Source: CAIQIA01 sp945861105 (lineage in GTDB: Bacteria > Cyanobacteriota > Cyanobacteriia > PCC-6307 > Cyanobiaceae). Taken from it: a stretch of DNA of 64,000 nucleotides. Made by a program: the position numbers and the translations under genes. The stretch lies in contig CANLCC010000009.1 in assembly GCA_947488815.1 (NCBI GenBank), positions 7,563 through 71,562 of the forward strand. The letters are read 5' to 3'. Under the pieces are notes generated by a model. It was not told the origin of the DNA, searched no databases, and worked only from the letters and a program-made list of their open reading frames with translations. This document shows positions 42,579 to 50,778 of the stretch, in pieces (within the stretch, counting starts at the first letter, position 1; each line of letters opens with the position of its first letter).

Positions 42579-43643
42579 TCAGCCGTGGGCCTGCAGATTG
42601 TCCGCCCCGTCGACCACCCGGATGCTCACGATGCTGTCGGTCACCCCCAGTTCGCGCAGCACATCGAAACCATCGACCACATAGCCGAAGGCGGCATAAC
42701 GGCCGTCCACCAGGTTCAGGCCCGCCGGCGTCAGCTCGGCTTCGTAGAGAAAGAAGAAGAACTGCGACGAGCCGTCATCGAGGGCTTCGTCGGAATGGGC
42801 CCAGCCCATCGTGCCCAGGGTGGCGAAGGGCAGCACCGGGGTGGCCTTGAACAGCCCCAGATCTTCGAAGGTGGTGTTGTATTCCGGCTCCGTGCGTCCC
42901 GGGATGCGGATCTCGAGGGGCACATGCCGTTCCTGGCCCGTGCGGGGATTCACATCCCCCGTGGCCGGGCCCTCGGGGTCACCGGTCTGGAGCACGTAGA
43001 AATCTTCGGCCCGGTTGAACGGCAGACCGTTGTAGAAGCCCCGCTGCACCAGGTCGATGAAGGCGCCGGCGGTCAGCGGCGCGTTGTAGCCGTCGACCAC
43101 GGCCGTCATCGGGCCCTTGCTGGTGCGGATCTCGACCGTGGCGCGGCCCAGCAGCCGTGGCAGGTCATTGAATTCGGCCGGGATGGTGAAGGGAAACTCC
43201 TGCACCGCCAGGGCCTCGACGGCCCCGATGGCCGCGAGGGCCTGGCGGCGGCTGGAGAGGATGGCGTCGCGATCCTGGCGATCGGCCGCGGCGCAGAGGC
43301 TGTCGAGGTGCTCTGCGGCCCGGGTCAGGTCGGCGGCGGCCTCATCCCGATGCGCGGCGGGTACGGCCTCCAGCAGGGCCGTGCGGCGGCCCTCGAGCCG
43401 CTGGCGGCTGCGGTCGCAGTTGCTGCGCAGGGCACTCCAGCGGCGGGCCCGCAGATCGTCACTGGTGGCCTCCAGGCCGTGCTGCAGGTCGCGCAGCTCC
43501 GAGGCCTCCAGGGGCAGGGCATCCCGCAGGATCGCGGCCGGGTCGGTGACGGCGTTGCCGGGGGGCAGGGCGGCCCGGGCCGGTGCCCCGAGGCCCAGCC
43601 CCAGCAGCAGCACCAGCAGGAGCGTGAGCAGGGAGCCAGGCAT
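42579..43643 (-). CDS. Exported cyclophilin-type peptidyl-prolyl isomerase (TLP40-like)
   Basis: 354 aa from ATG 43643: signal peptide MPGSLLTLLLVLLLGLGLGAPARA, then a roughly 150-residue helical leader (LRDLQHGLEATSDDLRAR) and a C-terminal cyclophilin domain with FYNGLPFNRAEDFYVLQTGDPEG and SSQFFFFLYEAELTPAGLNLVDGRYAAFGYV. The layout matches the thylakoid-lumen cyclophilin TLP40/AtCYP38 family, known to help photosystem II assembly; lumen location is inferred. Divergent from efp. Confidence 0.88.
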   Translation of the reverse strand: MPGSLLTLLLVLLLGLGLGAPARAALPPGNAVTDPAAILRDALPLEASELRDLQHGLEATSDDLRARRWSALRSNCDRSRQRLEGRRTALLEAVPAAHRDEAAADLTRAAEHLDSLCAAADRQDRDAILSSRRQALAAIGAVEALAVQEFPFTIPAEFNDLPRLLGRATVEIRTSKGPMTAVVDGYNAPLTAGAFIDLVQRGFYNGLPFNRAEDFYVLQTGDPEGPATGDVNPRTGQERHVPLEIRIPGRTEPEYNTTFEDLGLFKATPVLPFATLGTMGWAHSDEALDDGSSQFFFFLYEAELTPAGLNLVDGRYAAFGYVVDGFDVLRELGVTDSIVSIRVVDGADNLQAHG

Positions 43644-43702
43644 GGGCCGCCGGGACGGTAGCGGCGACCACCGTACAATCCGCCCCACGCGTCTCCGCCG
43701 GA

Positions 43703-44263
43703 ATGATCTCCAGCAACGACTTCCGCACTGGTACCACGATCGAGCTTGATGGCCAGGTCTGGCGGGTGTTGGAGTTCCTGCACGTCAAGCCCGGCAAGGG
43801 ATCGGCCTTCGTGCGCACCAAGCTCAAGTCGGCCCAGAGCGGCAACGTCATGGAGAAGACGTTCCGTGCCGGCGAGATGCTGCCCTCCGCCCAGCTGGAG
43901 AAGGCCACCCTCGAACACACCTACAAGGAAGGTGAGGACTACATCTTCATGAACATGGCCTCCTACGAGGAGACCCGCCTCACCGCCAAGCAGATCGGGG
44001 AAGGCCGCAAATACCTCAAGGAAGGCATGGCGGTCAACGTGGTGAGCTGGAACGACAAGCCGATCGAGGTGGAACTGCCCAACTCGGTCATCCTCGAAGT
44101 CACCCAGACCGACCCCGGCGTCAAGGGCGACACAGCCACCGGTGGCACCAAGCCGGCCATCGTCGAGACCGGTGCCCAGGTGATGGTGCCGCTGTTCATC
44201 ACGATCGGCGAGAAGATCAAGATCGACACCCGCAACGACACCTACCTCGGCCGGGAGGCCTGA
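43703..44263 (+). CDS. efp: Translation elongation factor P
   Basis: Rescues ribosomes stalled on polyproline. 186 aa with the three EF-P beta domains. The tip loop is HVKPGKGSAFVRTKLK near residue 27-42, the lysine site that some bacteria modify (no modification genes are visible nearby). The C-terminal GEKIKIDTRNDTYLGRE is the family signature. accB follows after 3 bp, a linkage common in cyanobacteria. Confidence 0.96.
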   Translation: MISSNDFRTGTTIELDGQVWRVLEFLHVKPGKGSAFVRTKLKSAQSGNVMEKTFRAGEMLPSAQLEKATLEHTYKEGEDYIFMNMASYEETRLTAKQIGEGRKYLKEGMAVNVVSWNDKPIEVELPNSVILEVTQTDPGVKGDTATGGTKPAIVETGAQVMVPLFITIGEKIKIDTRNDTYLGREA

Positions 44264-44266
44264 TCC

Positions 44267-44746
<480 letters not shown>

Positions 44747-44751
44747 GGCCC

Positions 44752-45750
44752 TCAGCCCAGGTCGAGGGCCGTGAGGATGGCGGCCTCCATGCTGTCGGGC
44801 CTGGCCAGCCCTCGTCCGGCCAGGTCAAAGGCCGTGCCGTGGTCCGGTGACGTGCGCAGGAACGGCAGGCCGAGGGTGGTGTTGACGGCCTGGTCGAAGG
44901 CCAGCAGTTTCACCGGGATCAGTCCCTGGTCGTGATACATCGCCAGGTAACCATCGGCGCCCTCCAGGGTGGCTTCCCTGCTCTGCCAGGCCCGGGCGGC
45001 CCCCAGCCAGCAGGTGTCCGGCGGCAACGGACCCAGCAGCCGACGGTCGGGATGCTGCTGCCGCCAGTGCTCCAGCAGCGGTGTCAGCCAGCGCTGTTCC
45101 TCCTCCCCCAGCACCCCGGCCTCGCCGGCATGGGGATTCACCCCGGCGACCGCCAGCCGGGGTCCCGGGCTGAAGCGGCCACAGAAGGCCTCCAGCTGTT
45201 GCAGGCGGCGCTGCACCAGCCCCGGAGTCAGCCCCGTCGGCACGCTGGCCAGCGGCACGTGGGTGGTGGCCAGCAGGGTGTTGAAGCGCCAGCCGCTGTG
45301 GGGTGACACCGCCGTGAACAGCATCGCCGCATCGGCGCCATCGCAGAGCTGCGCCAGCCGATCGGTCTGGCCCGCCAGCCGATGGCCGGCCGCATGCCAG
45401 TGCTCCTTGGCGATGGGGGCCGTCACCAGGGCCTTGCCACGGCCCGCCTGCACGGCGGCCACGGCTGCGTCCAGCCAGCGGAACGAGGCCTCCCCCGTCA
45501 GTGCCCCGGGCTGACCCGGTTCCACCTCCCGGGGCAGGGGCAGGTCGAGCACATCAAAGTCTTCGGGGTTGGCGAGATCAGCGTCGATCAGGGGGCGCAG
45601 CTGCCTGTGCGTGCTCCGCAGCCACTGGCGGCAGCCCACCAGCACCACATCGATGGAACCCCGCTGCTTCACCACCCGTGCCAGGGCCCGAAGGCAGACC
45701 TCTGCCCCGATCCCTGCCGGATCCCCGAGGGCGATCACCAGCCGTGACAC
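44752..45750 (-). CDS. pdxA: 4-hydroxythreonine-4-phosphate dehydrogenase
   Basis: Vitamin B6 pathway, DXP-dependent route. 332 aa. ALGDPAGIGAEVCLRAL at the start, VTAPIAKEHWHAAGH near residue 110, VAGVNPHAGEAGVLGEEE near 190 and the metal/active-site YHDQGLIPVKLLAFD near 274. Convergent with accB; upstream on the same strand lies a small conserved gene with a Pho-box-like repeat. Confidence 0.94.
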   Translation of the reverse strand: MSRLVIALGDPAGIGAEVCLRALARVVKQRGSIDVVLVGCRQWLRSTHRQLRPLIDADLANPEDFDVLDLPLPREVEPGQPGALTGEASFRWLDAAVAAVQAGRGKALVTAPIAKEHWHAAGHRLAGQTDRLAQLCDGADAAMLFTAVSPHSGWRFNTLLATTHVPLASVPTGLTPGLVQRRLQQLEAFCGRFSPGPRLAVAGVNPHAGEAGVLGEEEQRWLTPLLEHWRQQHPDRRLLGPLPPDTCWLGAARAWQSREATLEGADGYLAMYHDQGLIPVKLLAFDQAVNTTLGLPFLRTSPDHGTAFDLAGRGLARPDSMEAAILTALDLG

Positions 45751-45771
45751 GGCAGACCCAACGCCGAACGG

Positions 45772-46113
45772 TCAGGCTACGGCTTCGGACCACTCCACTT
45801 CGACCCCGGGCAGGCCGCGGAACAGCGTCACCAGGTTGTCGAACGAAGCGCGGCAGCGGCCGTCGCCACTGCCCGGGATGGCCTCGTTGCTGACCACGCA
45901 CTGCAGCTCATGGCCATCGGCCTGGCGACGCTCATCAAGCACCACCACCACGCGGTCGCGCAGGCGCTGGGCCGGTCGACCATCCACCAGGCGCATCGAA
46001 TCACCCACTTCCGAGAGGATCTTGAAACCCTGCCCCTCCAGTGCTTGTCTGGCGATGGGAAGCAGTCGGTCCCCGGCGGTCGTTGACCTTGTGAAGCACT
46101 CGTAACGCGCCAT
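45772..46113 (-). CDS. Conserved hypothetical protein
   Basis: 113 aa from ATG 46113 (MARYECFTRSTTAGDRLLPIA). Soluble, mixed alpha/beta composition, no signal peptide or membrane segment: RQALEGQGFKILSEVGDSMRLV, RVVVVLDERRQ and ELQCVVSNEAIPG strands, ending FRGLPGVEVEWSEAVA. No family recognised. An upstream in-frame ATG at 46206 would run through the repeat region at 46150-46166 and is less likely. Located just upstream of pdxA. Confidence 0.75.
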   Translation of the reverse strand: MARYECFTRSTTAGDRLLPIARQALEGQGFKILSEVGDSMRLVDGRPAQRLRDRVVVVLDERRQADGHELQCVVSNEAIPGSGDGRCRASFDNLVTLFRGLPGVEVEWSEAVA

Positions 46114-46149
46114 GCCAGCAGCACAACTGCGGCGAGTCAATGGGCCTCT

Positions 46150-46166
46150 GGTTAAGAACCGGTTAA
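46150..46166 (-). promoter_or_regulatory. Pho-box-like tandem TTAACC repeats
   Basis: On the minus strand two TTAACC cores (46166-46161 and 46155-46150) repeat at an 11-bp interval, the spacing of the cyanobacterial PhoB box (8-bp repeats with 3-bp spacers). They lie about 37 bp before the ATG at 46113. Only two repeats are seen, where three or more are usual, so the site is weak. Confidence 0.3.
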
Positions 46167-46221
46167 CGCTGGTGCGCCCTGTCTGCTGCCCCCCACATCC
46201 CGCCACCGCCGGTCGTCCCCG

Positions 46222-46392
46222 ATGATCCGGCTGCTGCTGCTGGCGCTGCTGCTCCTGTCCTTCGGCATGGGGCTGCGCCGGGGCTGGCTCGAGATCCGCT
46301 GGGATCGCATCGGCCAGGATCTGCAGCGTTCCCTCAGTGGTCAGCCGGCCGACGGTCAGCCGGGTCAGGACCCTGCCTCTCCTCCTCCCTGA
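46222..46392 (+). CDS. Small membrane-anchored protein
   Basis: 56 aa from ATG 46222. Residues 1-18 form a hydrophobic helix (MIRLLLLALLLLSFGMG), followed by RRGWLEIRWDRIGQDLQRSL and a glutamine/proline-rich tail. It probably sits in the membrane with a short soluble end. The last 59 bp overlap the 3' end of the convergent epimerase-like gene. No function recognised. Confidence 0.55.
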   Translation: MIRLLLLALLLLSFGMGLRRGWLEIRWDRIGQDLQRSLSGQPADGQPGQDPASPPP

Positions 46393-47323
46393 GGCAGCCC
46401 CGCAGGCCCTCCCGGAAGGTGGGATACCGCAGCCGATACCCCAGATCGTCGGTGAGCCGGCGGCTGCTCACCCGTCGGTTGTCCTGCCAGAAGCTGCGGG
46501 CCATGGGGCCCATGCCGGCTTCGGCTTCGGCGTACCACTGGAACGACGGCAGCGGCACCCCCAGCAGGTGGGCGGCGAAACCCAGCACCTCGCTGCTCGG
46601 GGCCGGCCGCCGGTCCGCCACGTTGAGCAGCGGCGGCCGGTGGGCGGCGGGCCGCTCCAGGTTGTGCAGGATCGCGCCGACGATGTCGTCGACGTGCACC
46701 CGGCTGAACACCTGCCCCGGCTTGTGCACCAGCCGTGCCTCCCCCCGGCGCAGGCCCGCCAGGGGGTTGCGGCCCGGCCCGTAGATGCCGGGCAGCCGCA
46801 GGATCTGCAGGGGGACGCCGAGGGAGCGCCAGTGGTCTTCGCAGCGGCGGCGGCTGGCGCTGCGACCGGCGCTGGCCGCGGGCAGGGGGGTGTCCTCGTC
46901 CACCCAGGCTCCGCCGCTGTCGCCGTAGACCCCTGTGCTGGACAGCACCCCCACCCAGCGCAGCGGCCATCGGACCAGCTCGGTCTCCAGCAGCCGCAGC
47001 GCCGGGTCGAGGCCATCGGCGGCCGGTGCCGCCGTCACCAGCAGGTGGGTGGTGGCCGCGAGCCGGGCGGGATCGGGGCGCTGGCCCGTGCTGTCATCCA
47101 GCACCAGGTCGTCGGTGTCGCGGGGCTGGCGGTGGGTCAGCTGCACCGTGCCGCCGCCGGCCCGCACCTGGCGGGCCAGCCGGCTGCCGCAGTAGCCGCC
47201 GCCGACGATCAGCAGCCGGCCCGTGGCCAGTTCCGATGGCAGGTTGACAGCCGCCGCTTCTGTGAGTACAGATGTACTGCCGTCGTTGCTGGTCCCATGA
47301 CTGTCCGTCCGCTCGTGCTGCAC
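46334..47323 (-). CDS. NAD-dependent epimerase/dehydratase family protein (SDR)
   Basis: 329 aa as read from ATG 47323. The Rossmann motif LLIVGGGYCGSRLARQVRAGG begins only near residue 36. VGVLSSTGVYGDSGG near 122 supplies the active-site serine region, and RLPGIYGPGRNPLAGL near 178 the atypical SDR pattern; the canonical YxxxK is not obvious. The first 30 residues are poorly conserved-looking and overlap both a LexA box (47265-47278) and the divergent small gene, yet no alternative ATG, GTG or TTG follows. The true start is therefore unclear. Substrate unknown. Confidence 0.8.
   Translation of the reverse strand: MQHERTDSHGTSNDGSTSVLTEAAAVNLPSELATGRLLIVGGGYCGSRLARQVRAGGGTVQLTHRQPRDTDDLVLDDSTGQRPDPARLAATTHLLVTAAPAADGLDPALRLLETELVRWPLRWVGVLSSTGVYGDSGGAWVDEDTPLPAASAGRSASRRRCEDHWRSLGVPLQILRLPGIYGPGRNPLAGLRRGEARLVHKPGQVFSRVHVDDIVGAILHNLERPAAHRPPLLNVADRRPAPSSEVLGFAAHLLGVPLPSFQWYAEAEAGMGPMARSFWQDNRRVSSRRLTDDLGYRLRYPTFREGLRGCLREEERQGPDPADRRPADH
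47244..47278 (+). promoter_or_regulatory. SOS-type promoter with LexA box upstream of a small membrane protein gene
   Basis: TTGACA (47244-47249), a 17-bp spacer and TACAGA (47267-47272) form a plus-strand promoter. AGTACAGATGTACT (47265-47278) matches the cyanobacterial LexA consensus RGTACNNNDGTWCB at every position and overlaps the -10. The ATG of the small gene is at 47297. The box also falls inside the reading frame of the divergent epimerase-like gene. Confidence 0.65.
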
Positions 47324-47461
47324 CTGTCCCGGGGTCCTGTGGTGAGCTCCATCCTCGCCACCCTGCTCATCTCCACGGGGCTGCTGGTGCCCGACCAGCC
47401 CCAGCGGCAGGAGACCCTCTGTGTCCGCGCCGTGGGGGCCGCGGCCTGCCAGGTGTGGTGA
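47297..47461 (+). CDS. Small single-pass membrane protein under predicted LexA control
   Basis: 54 aa. A short basic start (MTVRPLVLHLSRG) leads to one transmembrane helix (VVSSILATLLISTGLLV, residues about 15-32) and a polar end with two cysteines (LCVRAVGAAACQVW). It lies 18 bp downstream of a perfect LexA box. Small SOS-induced membrane peptides that block division (SidA-like) are known in other bacteria; similarity here is only in size, topology and control, not sequence. It fills the gap between the epimerase-like gene and the HNH gene. Confidence 0.6.
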   Translation: MTVRPLVLHLSRGPVVSSILATLLISTGLLVPDQPQRQETLCVRAVGAAACQVW

Positions 47462-47469
47462 GGCCAGTC

Positions 47470-47877
47470 TCAGGCGGCCTGCAGGTTCAGATCACCCCGC
47501 GACCGTTCCGGTTCGGCCCCGCCCCGGGTGGCCGTCGGTGTGGCCCACTGCAGCAGCCTCACCGCCAGTCGGATGTCCCCATCCATCCAGGCCCTGATCG
47601 CCATGGCGCGGCGGGGATCGTAGAAGCGCTGCCGCCGGTACCACTGAAACGCGTCGGTGTCGCTCTTGTGGCCGTTGCACGAGAGGCAGGAGGGAACGCA
47701 GTTCTCGGTGACGCTCAGGCCGCCGCGGCTGCGGGGCAGCACATGATCGATCGATTCCGACGGACGCCCGCAGTAGATGCAGGTGTGCGCCGTGTGATCG
47801 TGGAGCGATTGCCGCCAGCGTCGGACTCGGAGCTTCGGACAGAGTTCCTCGAGGAACACCGCATCGCTCGCGTGCAT
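47470..47877 (-). CDS. HNH endonuclease family protein
   Basis: 135 aa from ATG 47877 (MHASDAVFLEELCPKLRVRRW); a TTG at 47928 would add 17 residues. The HNH core is complete: zinc pair CIYC, SIDHVLPRSRGG with the catalytic histidines, and NCVPSCLSCNGHKSD with the second cysteine pair. Such stand-alone HNH proteins are widespread in cyanobacteria, and their target is unknown. Divergent from a SNF2 helicase gene. Confidence 0.9.
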   Translation of the reverse strand: MHASDAVFLEELCPKLRVRRWRQSLHDHTAHTCIYCGRPSESIDHVLPRSRGGLSVTENCVPSCLSCNGHKSDTDAFQWYRRQRFYDPRRAMAIRAWMDGDIRLAVRLLQWATPTATRGGAEPERSRGDLNLQAA

Positions 47878-48050
47878 CCGAAACCCCCGGACTTGGGCCA
47901 AGTGTGCGGCCCCTGACGCTGCTGTCAATGTGTCGGACGCTGCACTCCCAGCTCTTGGTGGCCCCCCGGAGTCTTTCTCCGGAATCCGCTTCGCCAGGGG
48001 CTTGTACCCGGTCGTGGATTTCTTAAACTTCCCTCTGGTCTGGGGTCGCC

Positions 48051-49631
48051 ATGGTCTCCGGCCTCAGCCTCACCGACAGCGGCGACGTGCTGCTGCGCTG
48101 CCCCTTCGATGCCGTCACCGCAGCCCAGGTGCGCGCCATCCGCCCCCGGGGCCGCTGGCACCCCCGTCAGGGGGGCTGGCTCTTCCCCTTCGAGGCGTCC
48201 CGGCGTCTGGTCGATCAGTTCGGTGCGCGTTTCCACACCGATCCCGCCCTGCTGCAACGGCTGGCCGATGCCGCCCATCCCCTGCCGCCGTTGCCCCCCC
48301 ATCGGGATCTGGTGGCCGCCGCCGCCCTTGGGGAACCCCTGGCCGATGGCCGGCAGCTGCTGGCCCACCAGCGGGCCGGTGCCCGCTGGCTGCTGGCCCG
48401 CCGGGGCGCCCTGCTGGCCGATGAGATGGGGCTCGGCAAGACCCTCACCGCCCTGGCGGCGGCCCGGGCCCTGCTGCGTTGCGGGGTCACCCGTCTGCTG
48501 GTGGTGGCCCCCGTCGCGGTGCATTCCCACTGGCGCCGCGAAGCCCTGGCCCTCGGGCTGCAGCCCCAGCTGCTGAGCTGGGCCCGCCTGCCCCGGGATC
48601 TGCCCCCCGGTGGTGTCGTGCTGCTGGTGGATGAAGCCCATTGCGCCCAGAACCTGGAGGCCCTGCGCAGCCGCCGGCTGCTGGCCCTGGCCCGCCATCC
48701 CCGCACCCGGGTCGCCTGGCTGCTCACCGGGACCCCCCTGCGCAACGGCCGTCCGATCCAGCTGCTGCCCCTGCTGATGGCCATCGGCCATCCCCTCGCC
48801 CGGGATCGTCTGGCCTATGAGCAGCTGTTCTGCAACGGCCACTGGCGCAGCGTCGGCCATCGCCAGGTCTGGGATTGCCAGGGAGCCAGCCGCCTTGCCG
48901 AGCTGGAGCGCCTGCTGCGTCCCCAGCTGCTGCATCGCCGCAAGGTCGATTGCCTTGACCTGCCCCCCAAAGGACGCTGTTTCCATCCCGTCGAGCTGGC
49001 GCCTTCGGTGCAGCGGTCGTTCGAGCGGGCCTGCGATCGGCAGGTGCAGGCCTACCGCCGCCGGGCGGCGGCCGGCGCCGTGGCGGCCGACGCCGAAGCG
49101 CTCGCCCTGCTCACCGTGCTGCGGCGACTGGCGGGCCTCTACAAGCTGCCGGCGGCCGTCGCCCTCATCACGGCCCTGCGGGCCGCCGGTGAACCGCTGG
49201 TGGTGTTCAGCAGCTTCGTCGCCCCCCTGCGGCAGCTGCAACGCCGCTGCGGCGGCCTGGTGCTCTGCGGCGCGGTGGCCCAGCCGGAGCGGCAGCGGTG
49301 CCTCGACGTCTTCCAGGCCGGTGGCAGCGATCTGCTGCTCTGCACCTATGGCGTGGCGGGGGTCGGCCTCGGGCTGCAGCGGGCCTCGCAGGTGCTGCTG
49401 CTCGAACGCCCCTGGACCCCGGGGGATGTGGACCAGGCCGAGGACCGTTGCCATCGCATCGGCAGCCGCCGCCCTGTCACCAGCCACTGGCTGCAGCTCG
49501 GCTTCCCCGACGATCTCGTGGATGCCCTTGTGCTCAGCAAGGCCGACCGCATCGAGGTCGTGCTGGGCCGTCGCCGCCGCACCCTGCAGCGCGAACCCGT
49601 GGTCCGCATGCTGCGGCGGCTGCTCCAGTGA
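48051..49631 (+). CDS. SNF2-family DNA translocase (SMARCAL1-like)
   Basis: 526 aa. Residues about 30-60 resemble the HARP-like leader of annealing helicases (RPRGRWHPRQGGWLFPFEASRRL). Helicase motifs: Q-like HQRAGARWLL, I ADEMGLGKTLTALA near 123, II VLLVDEAHC near 190, III LLTGTPLRNGRP near 225, and C-terminal V/VI TYGVAGVGLGLQRA and DQAEDRCHRIGS near 465-480. Family members rewind or remodel stalled forks. It lies next to an HNH gene and upstream of the SOS-linked umuDC. Confidence 0.88.
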   Translation: MVSGLSLTDSGDVLLRCPFDAVTAAQVRAIRPRGRWHPRQGGWLFPFEASRRLVDQFGARFHTDPALLQRLADAAHPLPPLPPHRDLVAAAALGEPLADGRQLLAHQRAGARWLLARRGALLADEMGLGKTLTALAAARALLRCGVTRLLVVAPVAVHSHWRREALALGLQPQLLSWARLPRDLPPGGVVLLVDEAHCAQNLEALRSRRLLALARHPRTRVAWLLTGTPLRNGRPIQLLPLLMAIGHPLARDRLAYEQLFCNGHWRSVGHRQVWDCQGASRLAELERLLRPQLLHRRKVDCLDLPPKGRCFHPVELAPSVQRSFERACDRQVQAYRRRAAAGAVAADAEALALLTVLRRLAGLYKLPAAVALITALRAAGEPLVVFSSFVAPLRQLQRRCGGLVLCGAVAQPERQRCLDVFQAGGSDLLLCTYGVAGVGLGLQRASQVLLLERPWTPGDVDQAEDRCHRIGSRRPVTSHWLQLGFPDDLVDALVLSKADRIEVVLGRRRRTLQREPVVRMLRRLLQ

Positions 49632-49637
49632 TCGGCC

Positions 49638-49979
49638 TCAGAGGCAGCTCTCCAGCCGCACCTGCACCTCATCCCGCAGGTCGTCCTGGACCGGGCCCGG
49701 TTGCTGCTTCAGCAGCGCCGCCGCCTTGCGGATGTCGGCGCAGGCGGCGGGGGTGTTCTGCAGCAGGGTCTGCAGCAGGAAGCGGTCGTTGAGCGGCCGT
49801 GGATCGCGGGGATGGGCCCGCACGACGGCATTGCAGTACTCCAGGGCCTGGGGCAGGGCGCTGGCCTGGGCTGAAGCAAGGCAGCTGTCGGCCGCCGGTG
49901 GTTCACGCCGGCAGGCCGCCATCAGCACCGCCAGCCCCAGCAGCGGTGCGGCCAGCCAGGGTGAGAGCCGGGGGGACAC
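49638..49979 (-). CDS. Hypothetical lipoprotein
   Basis: 113 aa. Signal peptide MSPRLSPWLAAPLLGLAVLMAAC with a lipobox (LMAAC) placing the lipidated cysteine near residue 23. The short mature domain has helices with TPR-like spacing (ALPQALEYCNAVVRAHPRDPRPLNDR) and four cysteines. Predicted membrane-anchored in the periplasm. No family recognised; same strand as the next secreted protein gene. Confidence 0.72.
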   Translation of the reverse strand: MSPRLSPWLAAPLLGLAVLMAACRREPPAADSCLASAQASALPQALEYCNAVVRAHPRDPRPLNDRFLLQTLLQNTPAACADIRKAAALLKQQPGPVQDDLRDEVQVRLESCL

Positions 49980-49987
49980 CGGCCAGG

Positions 49988-50386
49988 TCAGTAGCTGTAA
50001 CGACCCTGGATCGGCGTTGCGGCGCCGCCCGGGGCCGCGGCATCACCGGCCGCCGGAGTGCTCACTTCATTGCCCTGGTACAGGGATCCCAGGTACCGAC
50101 CGCAGCCCGGAAACTTGTCCTTCTGCGTCACCACTGTTTCGGTGATCAGCACGGCGGCATGTTCCGGCGATGTCTTGAACAGGCTGCCGCTCTGGCGCTT
50201 GATGCGGGCATAGGCCGCATCCCAGCTCACCACGTGGGGATTACCGGCCTGACGCATGAAGCAGTACACCTCGGCGCCCTTCTCCCCCGCATCCTGGGCA
50301 TTCACCTGGGCCCGCAGCGGACCCGCCAGGGTGCCCCCCAGGGCCAGCAGCAGGGGAGCCAGCAGCAGCCCGTGGCGTGCAGCCAT
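49988..50386 (-). CDS. Conserved secreted hypothetical protein
   Basis: 132 aa from ATG 50386, with signal peptide MAARHGLLLAPLLLALGGTLAGPLRA. The mature part has two cysteines (VYCFMRQAGNPHVVSWDAAYARIKRQ and FPGCGRYLGSLYQ) that could form a disulfide, and a glycine/alanine-rich tail ending IQGRYSY. An upstream in-frame ATG at 50500 would remove the signal-peptide position and is not favoured. Its 3' end is 8 bp from the next lipoprotein gene. Confidence 0.72.
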   Translation of the reverse strand: MAARHGLLLAPLLLALGGTLAGPLRAQVNAQDAGEKGAEVYCFMRQAGNPHVVSWDAAYARIKRQSGSLFKTSPEHAAVLITETVVTQKDKFPGCGRYLGSLYQGNEVSTPAAGDAAAPGGAATPIQGRYSY

Positions 50387-50505
50387 CACGACCTTCGACA
50401 ATGACGCCCCAAGGTATCGACCGTCTCCCGGCTGTCCAGGGGGGGCGGCGGCTTGAGTCCGGCCGTGGTCCGTGCTGTCATCGCGGCATCGACCGCCCAT
50501 CCGCC

Positions 50506-50751
50506 ATGGCTCCCGAGTCGCCGTCCTTCCGCATCAGCCGCACCGCCGAGGGTCTGGCCGAGACCGTCACCCTGCTCTCCCAGCGCCTCGTGGCCCTGGA
50601 GCAGCGCCTGGGGCTGCTGGAACGGCAGGTCCAGAACCAGCTCCTGCCCCAGCCCGAGGAGCTGGCCTCCCTGCGCACGGTCGAAACCCTGCTGGCCGAT
50701 TGCCGGGCCCTGCTCGAAACCCCGGTGTCCGAAGCCGGCGATTCCGCCTAG
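50506..50751 (+). CDS. Small coiled-coil protein upstream of umuD
   Basis: 81 aa from ATG 50506. A leucine-heptad stretch (LAETVTLLSQRLVALEQRLGLLERQVQNQLL, residues 20-50) predicts a coiled coil; no membrane segment. Its stop lies 4 bp before the LexA box of umuD, so it ends where the SOS promoter begins and is probably transcribed separately. Function unknown. Confidence 0.6.
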   Translation: MAPESPSFRISRTAEGLAETVTLLSQRLVALEQRLGLLERQVQNQLLPQPEELASLRTVETLLADCRALLETPVSEAGDSA

Positions 50752-50755
50752 GCTT

Positions 50756-50769
50756 GGTACGTCTGTACT
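50756..50769 (+). promoter_or_regulatory. LexA box upstream of umuD
   Basis: GGTACGTCTGTACT matches the cyanobacterial LexA consensus RGTACNNNDGTWCB exactly and lies 9 bp before the umuD ATG (50779). Repression by LexA and induction by DNA damage are expected. Confidence 0.75.
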
Positions 50770-50778
50770 GGTGCCCCC

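Noticed and set aside
46337..47296. Upstream extension of the small SOS gene's frame (374 aa reading)
   Set aside because: This portion is antisense to the epimerase-like gene; only the part from ATG 47297 lies outside it and has a promoter.
47966..47982. CCGGAG-TCTTT-CTCCGG hairpin as a tRNA or terminator
   Set aside because: Lies between divergent starts, has no tRNA features and no T-run; function not supported.
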